Positions 18,140 to 27,036 of a stretch of DNA of 64,000 bases are shown here, in pieces. The position numbers and the translations under genes were made by a program. The stretch comes from Streptomyces sp. NBC_00353. Lineage in GTDB: Bacteria > Actinomycetota > Actinomycetes > Streptomycetales > Streptomycetaceae. Under the pieces are notes generated by a model, which ran no database searches, had not been told where the DNA came from, and saw only the letters and a list, made by a program, of their open reading frames with translations. The stretch is from NCBI RefSeq assembly GCF_036108815.1, contig NZ_CP107985.1, forward strand, positions 5,456,001 to 5,520,000, in the 5' to 3' direction. Each line of letters opens with the position of its first letter. The first letter of the stretch is position 1.

Positions 18140-18212
18140 GCACTCGTAGCTTAACGGATAGAGCATCTGACTACGGATCAGAAGGTTGCAGGTTCGAATC
18201 CTGCCGAGTGCA
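18140..18212 (+). tRNA. tRNA-Arg(ACG)
   Basis: A 73-nt tRNA with acceptor GCACTCG/CGAGTGC, discriminator A, T-arm GGTTCGAATCC and anticodon loop CTACGGA, giving anticodon ACG. A34 should be deaminated to inosine by TadA, whose gene is in this window. CCA is not encoded. Confidence 0.97.
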
Positions 18213-18218
18213 CAGTAA

Positions 18219-18256
18219 GCAAGAGGCCCCCAGGAGAAATCCAGGGGGCCTCTTGC
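18219..18256 (+). terminator. terminator after tRNA-Arg(ACG)
   Basis: Perfect 13-bp stem GCAAGAGGCCCCC/GGGGGCCTCTTGC around a 12-nt loop, 6 nt after the tRNA. Confidence 0.88.
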
Positions 18257-18372
18257 GTTGCCTGTGTCCGCGCCACCGGGCCCGTGTCCGCGCGTCGGCT
18301 GATCTTCCTTCCGTTCGCGGCCTGTTCATCGGGATCTCCGCCCCGGCGCGGAGCCTCGTTACGATCGCACGC

Positions 18373-19281
18373 ATGAGCTGGCACTGCACCGGGTTGCGAT
18401 GGCCCCAGGAAGGGCCGGCCCTGGGATGGCAGAAGGACGGGACGAAGGATCGGACGAAGGGTGAGGCCGGTTCGACGCGGGTGAGTGTCCTTGTGTACGG
18501 GAAGGAGCTCGGGTTCCGCGCCGGCGGTGAGCGGCACTGTGTGGGCGCTCGGGGGAACGTATGTCCGCTGGGGGCCGTGGTGTCCGGGCGGAGTACGGGG
18601 GCGCGGTGCCCGGAGTGCGCGCGGCTGGACCGGGCGCACTCGGTGGCCGCCGACACCATTGCCGACGACCCGCGGACGTACCGCGTCTATCTCGCCTGGT
18701 TCGGGCCCTCGATGGTGAAGGTCGGGATCACCGCCGAGGCGCGGGGTGCGGCGCGGCTGCGGGAGCAGGGGGCCGTGGTCTACAGCTGGCTGGGGCGCGG
18801 GCCGCTGATGGCGGCGCGGCGTACCGAGGAGCTGCTGCGGTCGGCGCTGGGGGTGCCGGACCGGATCCCGTACGCGCGCAAGCGTGCGGTGCGGGCCGGG
18901 TTGCCCGGGGCGGCGGAGCGGGTCGCGGAGGTCGAGGGGCTGTACGGGCGGGCGGCTGCGCTGGAGCGGGAGGGGGCCGGGTGGCCGCAGTCGCTGGAGC
19001 GGCTGCCGTTCGAGCCCGTCGATCACACGGGGTTGTTCGGGCTCGACGGGCCGGTCGAAGTGGCTCGGGCGGTGACCGAGTTGAGGGACGGCGGGGTGGT
19101 CGCGGGGCGCCTGGTCGCGGCCGCCGGGCCCGATCTGCATCTGGCGGCCACGGACGGGGTGGTCGTGCTGGACACCCGGCTGATGACCGGATGGGAGCTG
19201 GTGGGGGCCGATGCGCGGTCGGGGGTGACGGTGCCGGTGATCGATATCGGGGGCGGCGGCGTGCAGGACGGGCTCTTCTGA
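18373..19281 (+). CDS. DUF2797 family protein
   Basis: A 302-residue protein matching the DUF2797 family, common in actinobacteria and of unknown function. Visible features: a possible zinc site in the first third (HCVG, then CPLG and CPEC), and a GIY-YIG-like strand pair (TYRVYLAWFGPSMVKVGITAE, about residues 99-119) followed by ARLREQGA. That arrangement resembles nuclease folds, but the catalytic tyrosine/arginine set is not obvious. The C-terminal third is a small beta domain. ATG 18373 (MSWHCTG) matches the usual family start. It lies just upstream of the amidohydrolase, with 45 nt between them. Confidence 0.78.
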   Translation: MSWHCTGLRWPQEGPALGWQKDGTKDRTKGEAGSTRVSVLVYGKELGFRAGGERHCVGARGNVCPLGAVVSGRSTGARCPECARLDRAHSVAADTIADDPRTYRVYLAWFGPSMVKVGITAEARGAARLREQGAVVYSWLGRGPLMAARRTEELLRSALGVPDRIPYARKRAVRAGLPGAAERVAEVEGLYGRAAALEREGAGWPQSLERLPFEPVDHTGLFGLDGPVEVARAVTELRDGGVVAGRLVAAAGPDLHLAATDGVVVLDTRLMTGWELVGADARSGVTVPVIDIGGGGVQDGLF

Positions 19282-19326
19282 GATCGTCGGTGATCAGGTC
19301 GGAGCGGGTCGGACGAGGAGTGTGCG

Positions 19327-20205
19327 GTGAGTGACGGCAGCGATGACGTGGTGCGGTTCTGGGAACGGCTCGGGCTGCCGGGGCTGATCGATGTCCATAC
19401 GCATTTCATGCCGGAGCAGGTGCTCCGCAAGGTGTGGGCGTACTTCGACTCCGTCGGTCCGCTGACCGGGATGGAGTGGCCGATCGCCTACCGGCACGAC
19501 GAGGACGAACGGCTCGCGCTGCTCCGGTCCTTCGGCGTGCGGCGGTTCACCTCGATGCTCTATCCGCACAAGGCGGGGATGGCGGCCTGGCTGAACGGCT
19601 GGGCGGCCGACTTCGCGCGGCGGGTGCCCGACTGTCTGCACACCGCGACCCTCTTCCCCGAGGAGGGCGTGGAGCGTTACGTCCGTGAGGCGGTCGAGTC
19701 GGGGGCACGCATCTTCAAGTCGCACCTCCAGGTCGGGGCGTACGACGCGAACGATCCACTGCTCGAACCGGTCTGGGGGCTGCTGGCGGAGGTCGCGGTG
19801 CCGGTCGTGATGCACTGCGGGTCCGGTCCAGCGCCCGGCAAGTACACCGGTCCCGAACCGATCGGCCGGCTGCTCGAGCGGCATCCGCGGCTGCGGCTGA
19901 TCGTGGCACACATGGGGATGCCCGAGTACGGGGAGTTCCTGGCGCTGGCGGAGGCGTACCCCGAGGTGCGGCTCGATACGACGATGGCGTTCACGGACTT
20001 CTCGGAGGACCTCACGCCGTTCCCGGTGGCGGAGCGGGGACGGCTCGCCGATCTCGGGGACCGGATCCTGCTGGGGACGGACTTCCCGAACATTCCGTAC
20101 CCGTACGTGCACCAGCTGCATGCCCTGGAGCGGCTGGAGTTGGGGGACGACTGGTTGCGGGCGGTCTGCTACGGGAACGCGCACGCGATGTTCGACCGGC
20201 GCTGA
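19327..20205 (+). CDS. amidohydrolase family protein (ACMSD-like TIM barrel)
   Basis: A 292-residue amidohydrolase_2 type metal-dependent hydrolase or decarboxylase. Metal ligands appear in order: DVHTHFMP (first strand, about residues 23-30), MHCGSGP (about 162-168), VAHMGMPEY (about 195-203) and LLGTDFPN (about 250-257). No Lys-carboxylate motif is evident, which agrees with the mononuclear ACMSD-like branch. Start GTG 19327 (VSDGSDD) has GAGGAG just upstream. It probably forms a two-gene unit with DUF2797. The substrate is unknown. Confidence 0.82.
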   Translation: MSDGSDDVVRFWERLGLPGLIDVHTHFMPEQVLRKVWAYFDSVGPLTGMEWPIAYRHDEDERLALLRSFGVRRFTSMLYPHKAGMAAWLNGWAADFARRVPDCLHTATLFPEEGVERYVREAVESGARIFKSHLQVGAYDANDPLLEPVWGLLAEVAVPVVMHCGSGPAPGKYTGPEPIGRLLERHPRLRLIVAHMGMPEYGEFLALAEAYPEVRLDTTMAFTDFSEDLTPFPVAERGRLADLGDRILLGTDFPNIPYPYVHQLHALERLELGDDWLRAVCYGNAHAMFDRR

Positions 20206-20222
20206 GCCCGCGCTTCCCGGTT

Positions 20223-20277
20223 TCTCAGGGAATTCACAGGATCGGGAAAGGACCCTCTCAGAGGCGTCTCACAGGGT
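20223..20277 (+). promoter_or_regulatory. five 11-bp direct repeats upstream of the response regulator
   Basis: Consecutive 11-mers: TCTCAGGGAAT, TCACAGGATCG, GGAAAGGACCC, TCTCAGAGGCG, TCTCACAGGGT. Four of the five match TCTCAGGG-like cores, phased exactly 11 bp apart. Tandem 11-bp repeats are the known binding geometry of OmpR/PhoB-type regulators. The array ends 6 nt before the ATG of exactly such a regulator, so autoregulation is likely. Confidence 0.7.
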
Positions 20278-20283
20278 TGCGGC

Positions 20284-21021
20284 ATGACGACGACCACGCC
20301 CCAGGGGCGTACCGAACTGCTCAGGCCGGACCGCAATCCCGTCCGCGTGCTGGTCGTGGACGACGAGGCGCCGCTCGCCGAGCTGCTCTCCATGGCCCTG
20401 CGTTACGAGGGCTGGGAGGTGCGCAGCGCCGGGGACGGTGCGAGTGCCGTCCGGATGGCGCGCGACTTCCGGCCCGACGCGGTGATCCTCGATGTGATGC
20501 TGCCCGACACCGACGGGCTCTCGGTGCTCGGCAAGCTGCGCCGGGACCTCTCCGAAGTCCCCGTGCTGTTCCTGACCGCGCGCGACTCGGTGGAGGACCG
20601 GATCGCCGGACTCACGGCGGGCGGCGACGACTATGTGACGAAGCCGTTCAGCCTGGAGGAGGTCGTGGCGCGGCTGCGCGGGCTGATCCGGCGGTCCGGG
20701 ACGGCGACGGTACGGAGCGAGTCGACGCTCGTCGTCGGTGACCTGGTGCTCGACGAGGACAGCCATGAGGTGAGCCGGGGGACGACCTCCATCCATCTCA
20801 CCGCGACCGAGTTCGAGCTGCTGCGCTTCCTGATGCGCAATCCGCGACGGGTGCTGAGCAAGGCGCAGATCCTGGACCGGGTGTGGAACTACGACTTCGG
20901 CGGGCAGGCGAACGTCGTCGAGCTGTACATCTCGTATCTGCGCAAGAAGATCGACGCCGGACGGACGCCGATGATCCACACCCGGCGCGGGGCCGGATAT
21001 CTCATCAAGCCCGGTGAGTAG
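20284..21021 (+). CDS. OmpR/PhoB-family response regulator
   Basis: A 245-residue regulator. The receiver domain (about 20-132) has the acidic pair D26-D27, phosphoacceptor D70 (VILDVMLP), T98 and K120. The winged-helix DNA-binding domain occupies about 145-243 (TATEFELLRFLM, then ANVVELYISYLRKKID). All key residues are present. It is followed by its sensor kinase with an 8-nt overlap, then two glycosyltransferases, so its likely regulon includes its own operon. The five upstream 11-bp repeats are a good candidate binding site. Confidence 0.95.
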   Translation: MTTTTPQGRTELLRPDRNPVRVLVVDDEAPLAELLSMALRYEGWEVRSAGDGASAVRMARDFRPDAVILDVMLPDTDGLSVLGKLRRDLSEVPVLFLTARDSVEDRIAGLTAGGDDYVTKPFSLEEVVARLRGLIRRSGTATVRSESTLVVGDLVLDEDSHEVSRGTTSIHLTATEFELLRFLMRNPRRVLSKAQILDRVWNYDFGGQANVVELYISYLRKKIDAGRTPMIHTRRGAGYLIKPGE

Positions 21022-22636
21022 CCCGGTGAGCCGCCGGGCGCGGCGGCGGGGAGAGCGGTGGGGAAAGGGGCCGTGGACGCTGCGGACCCGGCTGGTGGTG
21101 TCCGCGGTGACGCTGATCGCCGTGGTGGCCGCGGTGATCGGTTCGGTCACCACCATCGCCTTCCACAGCTATATGTACGACAAGCTGGACAAACAGTTGT
21201 ACTCCATCGCCATGCGGGCCACGAAGCCGCCGCCGGGCGGCGGCGCGGCCGGCGCGGGTGGTCAGCCGATGCCTGCCGACGGCCCGGACGACGATCCGCT
21301 GGCCTTCATAGACGCCCGCGGGCAGCCTTTCGGCACGCTCGGTGCGGTGTCGGTGGACGGTTCCATCACTGTGTCGAGCGTGGTCGAGGAGAGCTCCGCC
21401 GCCCTCGAACAGACCGCCGCGGCCTCCGAGAGGCCGCTGAAGGGTGCGGAGGAGAAAGCCCTGGAGGCGGCGGACATCGAGGTCGGGGACGGGGCGCGGA
21501 GCGTCGATCTGCCCGGGCTCGGCGTGTACCGCGTGACGGCAGTCGAGGGAGCGGACGGGACGACGACCGTCCTCGTCGGCATCCCCGCCGCCGAGGTGCG
21601 CGGTGCCCTCACCACCCTGATCCTCGTCGAGGTCTGTGTCACCGGGGCCGGGCTGATCGCCGCCGGGATCGCCGGGGCCGCCATGGTCGGGGTCGCGCTG
21701 CGGCCGCTGCGCCGGGTCGCCGCGACCGCCACCCGGGTCTCCGAACTCCAGCTGCACAGCGGTGAGGTGGCACCTCTGGAGCGGGTGCCGGCCGCCGAGG
21801 CGGATCCGCGGACCGAGGTCGGGCAGGTGGGCGCGGCGCTCAACCGGATGCTGGGGCATGTCGGTTCGGCACTGGCGGTGCGCCAGGAGAGCGAGATGCG
21901 GGTACGGCAGTTCGTCGCGGACGCCAGCCATGAGCTGCGGACGCCGCTGGCCTCGATCCGCGGCTACGCCGAACTGACCCGTCGCGGACGCGAGGAGACC
22001 GGTCCCGACACCCGGCATGCGCTGGGGCGGATCGAGTCCGAGGCGGAGCGGATGACGGGCATGGTGGAGGATCTGCTGCTCCTCGCCCGCCTCGATGCCG
22101 GGCGCCCGCTCTCGTACGAGAGCACTGATCTGTCACCGATCGTCGTCGACGCGGTGAGCGATGCCCGCGCAGCCGGGCAGCGGGGTCATCACTGGCGGCT
22201 GGAGCTGCCCGACGAACCCGCGACCGTGCGCGCCGATCCGACCAGGATCCACCAGGTGCTGGTCAATCTGCTGGCCAATGCCCGTACGCACACCCCGCCC
22301 GGCACCACCGTCACCGCACGCGTACGGGCCGGGGCCGCTCATCCGTGGGTGACGCTGGAGGTACAGGACGACGGGCCGGGAATCCCGGCGCAGTTGCTGC
22401 CGCATGTCTTCGAACGGTTCGCGCGCGGCGATGCGTCGCGCTCGCGCAGTGCGGGTTCCACCGGGCTCGGCCTGGCCATCGTGCAGGCTGTCGTCACCGC
22501 GCACGGCGGCCGGGTGGAGGTGCGGTCGGTGCCGGGGTGCACGGTCTTCGCCGTCCATCTGCCCGCGGTTCTGCCTGCTGTTCCGCCGGTCCGTACCGAC
22601 TCACAGCACAACCACAGGACCATCACACCGGTGTGA
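21014..22636 (+). CDS. membrane sensor histidine kinase
   Basis: A 540-residue class I kinase, partner of the preceding regulator. TM1 is at about 27-50, an extracytoplasmic sensor region at about 51-197 (with a Gly/Ala/Pro-rich loop), and TM2 at about 198-223. HAMP is at about 224-285; HisKA has phosphoacceptor H306 in DASHELRTPLAS; HATPase_c is at about 400-520 with N box (NLLANA), DDGPGIP and STGLGLAIV. All catalytic elements are intact. The GTG start at 21014 overlaps the regulator stop; GTG 21026 is an alternative. The sensor domain has no recognisable ligand fold. Confidence 0.94.
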   Translation: MSSPVSRRARRRGERWGKGPWTLRTRLVVSAVTLIAVVAAVIGSVTTIAFHSYMYDKLDKQLYSIAMRATKPPPGGGAAGAGGQPMPADGPDDDPLAFIDARGQPFGTLGAVSVDGSITVSSVVEESSAALEQTAAASERPLKGAEEKALEAADIEVGDGARSVDLPGLGVYRVTAVEGADGTTTVLVGIPAAEVRGALTTLILVEVCVTGAGLIAAGIAGAAMVGVALRPLRRVAATATRVSELQLHSGEVAPLERVPAAEADPRTEVGQVGAALNRMLGHVGSALAVRQESEMRVRQFVADASHELRTPLASIRGYAELTRRGREETGPDTRHALGRIESEAERMTGMVEDLLLLARLDAGRPLSYESTDLSPIVVDAVSDARAAGQRGHHWRLELPDEPATVRADPTRIHQVLVNLLANARTHTPPGTTVTARVRAGAAHPWVTLEVQDDGPGIPAQLLPHVFERFARGDASRSRSAGSTGLGLAIVQAVVTAHGGRVEVRSVPGCTVFAVHLPAVLPAVPPVRTDSQHNHRTITPV

Positions 22637-22662
22637 CAGCGGGGTTGGCGACTGTCGATGAC

Positions 22663-23964
22663 ATGCGAACCGACTCTTCCTGGAGCACGTTGCCGGCCCG
22701 GGAGCATCTCCTGGCCGGAGCGGTCGACGCGGCAGATGCCCCCGTCCTCGATGTGGTGGTACCCGTCTACAACGAGGAGAAGGACCTCGAAACCTGTGTG
22801 CTGCGCCTGCACGACCATCTGGTGCGCACTTTCCCGTACGCCTTCCGGATCACCGTCGCCGACAACGCGAGCACCGACCGCACGCCCCAGGTGGCGGCCC
22901 GGCTGGCGGCGATCCTCCCGCGGTGCCGCTCGTACCGGCTGGAGGAGAAGGGGCGCGGGCGGGCACTGCGTACCGTCTGGTCGCAGTCGGACGCCCCGGT
23001 CCTCGCCTATATGGACGTCGATCTCTCCACCGACCTCAACGCTCTGCTCCCGCTCGTCGCACCGTTGATCTCCGGGCATTCGGACCTGGCCATCGGATCG
23101 CGGCTGGCCCGCAGTTCGCGTGTCGTGCGGGGATCGAAGCGGGAGTTCATCTCGCGGGCCTACAACCTCATCCTCCGGTCGTCGCTGGCCGCGCGGTTCA
23201 GCGACGCGCAGTGCGGGTTCAAGGCCATTCGGCGGGACGTCGCGCAGCGCCTGCTGCCGATGGTCGAGGACACCGGCTGGTTCTTCGACACCGAGATGCT
23301 GGTCCTCGCAGAGCGCGCGGGGCTGCGCATCCATGAGGTTCCGGTGGACTGGGTCGACGACCCCGACTCCACGGTCCACATCGTGCGTACGGCGACCGAG
23401 GACCTGAAAGGTGTGTGGCGGGTGGGGCGGGCGCTGGCCGTCGGGGCACTGCCGCTGGACCGTCTCGCCCGGCCCTTCGGGGACGATCCGCGCGACCGCG
23501 GACTGAGCGGTGTGCCGGGCGGCCTGGCCCGGCAGCTGGTCGGTTTCTGCGTCGTGGGCGCGCTCTCCACGCTCTTCTATCTCGCCCTGTACTCGCTCTT
23601 CCGACTGGGCGCCGGGCCGCAGATCGCCAACGGCGGTGCGCTGCTGGTGTCGGCCGTCGCCAATACGGCAGCCAACCGGAGGCTCACCTTCGGCGTACGC
23701 GGCCGGAGCGGCGCGGTACGCCATCAGGCGCAGGGCCTCGTCGTCTTCGCCGTCGGCCTCGCACTGACCAGTGGCTCGCTCGCGGCGCTGGGTGCGGCGT
23801 CCGGATCGCCCTCGCACGGCACGGAACTCGCCGTGCTGATCGCGGCCAACCTCGCGGCGACGGTGCTGCGGTTCCTGCTGTTGCGCGCCTGGGTCTTCCC
23901 GGACCGGGCCCCCGCGGCCGACCGCGCCGACGACACTCACCACGAACTGGGGAACGTCCGATGA
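22663..23964 (+). CDS. GT2 polyprenyl-phosphate glycosyltransferase with C-terminal GtrA-like membrane domain
   Basis: A 433-residue fusion. Residues about 27-245 are a DPM1/GtrB-type GT-A domain (VVVPVYNEEKDL, DNASTDRT and the metal-binding DVDLSTD) that would transfer a sugar from a nucleotide donor to a polyprenyl phosphate on the cytoplasmic face. Residues about 285-415 are a four-helix GtrA-like domain, a candidate flippase for the lipid-linked sugar. The next gene, a GT39 enzyme, uses such donors, and the two overlap by ATGA. ATG 22663 was chosen 26 nt after the kinase stop; the gene is probably in the same operon. Confidence 0.9.
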   Translation: MRTDSSWSTLPAREHLLAGAVDAADAPVLDVVVPVYNEEKDLETCVLRLHDHLVRTFPYAFRITVADNASTDRTPQVAARLAAILPRCRSYRLEEKGRGRALRTVWSQSDAPVLAYMDVDLSTDLNALLPLVAPLISGHSDLAIGSRLARSSRVVRGSKREFISRAYNLILRSSLAARFSDAQCGFKAIRRDVAQRLLPMVEDTGWFFDTEMLVLAERAGLRIHEVPVDWVDDPDSTVHIVRTATEDLKGVWRVGRALAVGALPLDRLARPFGDDPRDRGLSGVPGGLARQLVGFCVVGALSTLFYLALYSLFRLGAGPQIANGGALLVSAVANTAANRRLTFGVRGRSGAVRHQAQGLVVFAVGLALTSGSLAALGAASGSPSHGTELAVLIAANLAATVLRFLLLRAWVFPDRAPAADRADDTHHELGNVR

Positions 23965-26114
23965 CCACCCTGCACCCCACCGACCGATTTCCGGCACCGC
24001 CGACCACAGCTGCACCGGCTGCGGACGAGCCGTTCCTGCGACGCGTACGGAAGGGCAGGCCCGAGGACCCGCGCTGGGCACGGCCCGCCTTCCTCGCCCT
24101 GCTGCTGGCCATCGCGCTGGCGTACCTGTGGAATCTCAGCGCCTCCGGTTACGCCAACTCCTTCTACTCCGCCGCCGTGCAGGCCGGCAGTCAGAGCTGG
24201 AAGGCGTTCTTCTTCGGCTCGCTGGACGCGGCGAACGCCATCACCGTCGACAAGCCGCCGGCCACGCTCTGGCCGATGGCCCTGTCGGTGCGGATCTTCG
24301 GCCTCAGCTCGTGGGCGATCCTCGCTCCGCAGGTGCTGATGGGGGTGGCGACGGCCGGGGTGCTGTACGCGGCGGTTCGCCGCCGGTTCGGCGCGGCTGC
24401 CGGGCTGATCACGATGGCGGTGTTCGCGCTCACGCCCGTCGCCGCGCTGATGTTCCGCTTCAACAATCCGGACGCGCTGCTCGCGCTGCTGATGACCGTG
24501 ACCGTCTACTGCGTGCTGCGCGCGCTGGAGAACGGCCGGACGAAGTGGCTGGTGTGGGCCGGGGTCGCGGTCGGTCTCGCGTTCCTGTCGAAGACCCTGC
24601 AGGCATTCCTGATCCTGCCGCCGCTGGCCGTGCTGTACGCGGTGTGCGCGCCGACGACGGCACGGAAGCGGCTCGGCCAACTCGGGCTGGCGGCGCTCGC
24701 GATGGTGGTCGCGGGTGGCTGGTGGGTGGCGATCGTCGAACTCTGGCCCGCCTCCTCCCGCCCGTACATCGGTGGTTCGCAGAACAACTCCTTCCTGGAA
24801 CTGACCTTCGGCTACAACGGGCTCGGCCGGATCAGCGGCGACGAGACCGGCAGCGTCGGAGGAGGCGGTGGTGGTGGTCAGTCCGGTGGCCAGTGGGGCG
24901 AGACCGGCATCGGCCGGATGTTCAACTCCGAGATCGGCAGCCAGATCTCCTGGCTGCTGCCCGCCGCGCTGATCCTGCTCCTCGCGGGCATCTGGATCAC
25001 CTGGAAGGCGAAGCGGACGGACACCGCCCGTGCGGCCTTCCTCGCCTGGGGCGGCTCGCTGCTGATGACCGCGGTCGTCTTCAGCTTCATGGCCGGCATC
25101 TTCCACCAGTACTACACGGTCGCCCTGGCCCCGTACATCGCGGCGCTCGTCGGCATGGGCGTCACGGTCCTGTGGGAGGAGCGGGCCAAGTGGGCGGCGA
25201 GCGGAGTGCTCGGAGCCACCGTCGCTGTCACGGCGCTGTGGTCGTACGTGCTGCTGGGGCGGACCCCGGACTACCTGCCGTGGCTGCGCTGGGCCGTCCT
25301 CATCGGCGGTCTTGCGGGCGCGGCGGGTCTGCTGCTTGCGGGCCGGGCCGGACGCCGGCTGGCGTTCGCCGCGGTGGGGATCGGTTTCGTCGCATCGCTG
25401 GCCGGCCCGACTGCGTACACCCTGAGCACGCTGAACACCGGGCACCAGGGCTCGATCGTCACGGCCGGCCCGTCGGGCGCCAGCACGATGGGCGGTGGTG
25501 GCCGGGGTGGTCCCGGGGGTGGTGGCGGAATGCAGCCTCCGGGCCAGAACAGCCAGCAGAACCGGAACGGTCAGAGCAGCCAGGCCAATCAGCAGGGCGG
25601 CGCCATGGGCCGGCCGCCGGCCGTTGGCCAGGGCGGCTTCCCGGGCGGCGGCCGGCAGGCTCAGGGCCAGGGCAATCAGCAGAACGGCATGCCGGGCGGC
25701 GGCCCCGGTGGCATGGCCGAGGGCGGCATGCCAGGAGGCGGCGGCATGGGCGGTCTGCTGAACGGCTCGTCGGTCGGCTCGCAGGCCAAGAAGCTCCTGG
25801 AGAAGAACGCCGACGCCTACACCTGGGCAGCCGCGGCCATCGGCTCGCAGAACGCCGCCAGTTACCAGCTCGCCACCGGCGACCCGGTGATGGCGATCGG
25901 CGGCTTCAACGGCAGTGACCCGTCCCCGACGCTCGCCCAGTTCAAGCAGTACGTCGAGGACGGCAGGATCCACTACTTCATTTCGAGCGGCACGGGCGGG
26001 ATGGGCGGCGACAGCGGCACCTCGTCCAAGATCAGCTCGTGGGTCGAGGACACCTTCGAGAAGGTCACTGCCGGCAGTTCGACCTTCTACGACCTGACCC
26101 GGCCCAAGAGCTGA
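23961..26114 (+). CDS. GT39/ArnT-like membrane glycosyltransferase with Gly/Gln-rich insert
   Basis: A 717-residue polytopic GT-C transferase. The N-terminal half carries the family motif around ITVDKPPA in the first external loop, and about 10-12 hydrophobic helices run from residue 50 to 490. A long Gly/Gln/Asn-rich low-complexity stretch (about 503-606) separates the membrane part from a C-terminal soluble domain (about 610-717) with a conserved-looking AIGGFNGSDPSP core. It would move a sugar from polyprenyl phosphate to an acceptor outside the membrane. The upstream GT2-GtrA protein presumably makes and flips that donor. The acceptor is unknown. It ends 13 bp from a convergent gene with no terminator between. 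Confidence 0.88.
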   Translation: MTTLHPTDRFPAPPTTAAPAADEPFLRRVRKGRPEDPRWARPAFLALLLAIALAYLWNLSASGYANSFYSAAVQAGSQSWKAFFFGSLDAANAITVDKPPATLWPMALSVRIFGLSSWAILAPQVLMGVATAGVLYAAVRRRFGAAAGLITMAVFALTPVAALMFRFNNPDALLALLMTVTVYCVLRALENGRTKWLVWAGVAVGLAFLSKTLQAFLILPPLAVLYAVCAPTTARKRLGQLGLAALAMVVAGGWWVAIVELWPASSRPYIGGSQNNSFLELTFGYNGLGRISGDETGSVGGGGGGGQSGGQWGETGIGRMFNSEIGSQISWLLPAALILLLAGIWITWKAKRTDTARAAFLAWGGSLLMTAVVFSFMAGIFHQYYTVALAPYIAALVGMGVTVLWEERAKWAASGVLGATVAVTALWSYVLLGRTPDYLPWLRWAVLIGGLAGAAGLLLAGRAGRRLAFAAVGIGFVASLAGPTAYTLSTLNTGHQGSIVTAGPSGASTMGGGGRGGPGGGGGMQPPGQNSQQNRNGQSSQANQQGGAMGRPPAVGQGGFPGGGRQAQGQGNQQNGMPGGGPGGMAEGGMPGGGGMGGLLNGSSVGSQAKKLLEKNADAYTWAAAAIGSQNAASYQLATGDPVMAIGGFNGSDPSPTLAQFKQYVEDGRIHYFISSGTGGMGGDSGTSSKISSWVEDTFEKVTAGSSTFYDLTRPKS

Positions 26115-26127
26115 TCGGAACCGGCCG

Positions 26128-26970
26128 TCAGCGCCGGAGCAGCAGCAGATCGGCGACAACCGGGCGGTGGTCCGAGGCAAGTGTCTCGGCCACCGCCGCG
26201 TCGCGTACCTGTACGCCGTCCTTGGACACGGCCACGAAGTCGATCCGCTTCACGGGGTTCAGCGCGGGGTAGGTCGGCGCGCCCGGTTCGGCATCGGCCA
26301 GCTCCTCCCAGAGCGGGGCCAGTTCCGGGGCGCCCGGCTCCGCGTTGAAGTCGCCGAGCAGTACCTTCCGCCCCTCGTCCTCCGCCATGACACGCCGGGT
26401 GTCGGCGACCTGCGCGATCCGTACGGACGGGTCGCCGCGGTAGTCGAGGTGCGTCACATACACATGCACGGGCATCCCCTTCACCCGTACGACCACCTCG
26501 CCGAAGCCGGGCGCGGGCGCCGGCACCGGGTTGGGGACCTGGGTGGAGAGCCGGGTGATCTCGTGGTTCTCGGCGCTCACGATCCGGTACCTGGACAGCA
26601 CCGCGACGCCGAACTCACGCCGTGGCGCCCCCGGTGTCGTGGGATCGAGGCTGTATATCGGGGCGAACGACACCCGCATGTGCAGCCGCTCGGCCAGCTC
26701 GCCCGCGACATCCCGCCACTGGCTGCGGGTGTCCCAGTGGACGTCCACCTCCTGAAGCCCGATCACGTCGGCGTCCAGTGCGCGCAGTTCGGCCGCCTGC
26801 CGGTCCAGATCGAAGACGTTGTCCATCCCGGCGCCCGCATGGATGTTGTACGTGGCGACGCGCAGCGGCACCGGACGGCCGTGCCCGGCAGCTCCGGCGG
26901 GCGGGACGGCGGCCACCCCCAACAGGCCCGCAGCGATCAGGACTTCCGCCGTACGGCGACGCAGTGACAT
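26128..26970 (-). CDS. secreted endonuclease/exonuclease/phosphatase family hydrolase
   Basis: A 280-residue EEP-superfamily enzyme with a signal peptide at about 1-27 (MSLRRRTAEV, hydrophobic core, AGAAG). Catalytic motifs are complete: YNIH (about 42-45), LQEVD (about 72-76), THLD (about 175-178), GDFN (about 208-211) and SDHRPV near the end. The family includes sphingomyelinases, phosphoinositide phosphatases and nucleases; the substrate cannot be read from the sequence. Export implies an extracellular role such as phosphate scavenging. It is divergent from the MFS exporter, sharing a 142-nt spacer rich in operator-like repeats. Confidence 0.87.
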   Translation of the reverse strand: MSLRRRTAEVLIAAGLLGVAAVPPAGAAGHGRPVPLRVATYNIHAGAGMDNVFDLDRQAAELRALDADVIGLQEVDVHWDTRSQWRDVAGELAERLHMRVSFAPIYSLDPTTPGAPRREFGVAVLSRYRIVSAENHEITRLSTQVPNPVPAPAPGFGEVVVRVKGMPVHVYVTHLDYRGDPSVRIAQVADTRRVMAEDEGRKVLLGDFNAEPGAPELAPLWEELADAEPGAPTYPALNPVKRIDFVAVSKDGVQVRDAAVAETLASDHRPVVADLLLLRR

Positions 26971-27036
26971 ACCACTCCCGGTGCTAGTCGGCTCCCTCTC
27001 GGATCAGCGCGGAGCACCGTACCGCGCGAAAGTTGC

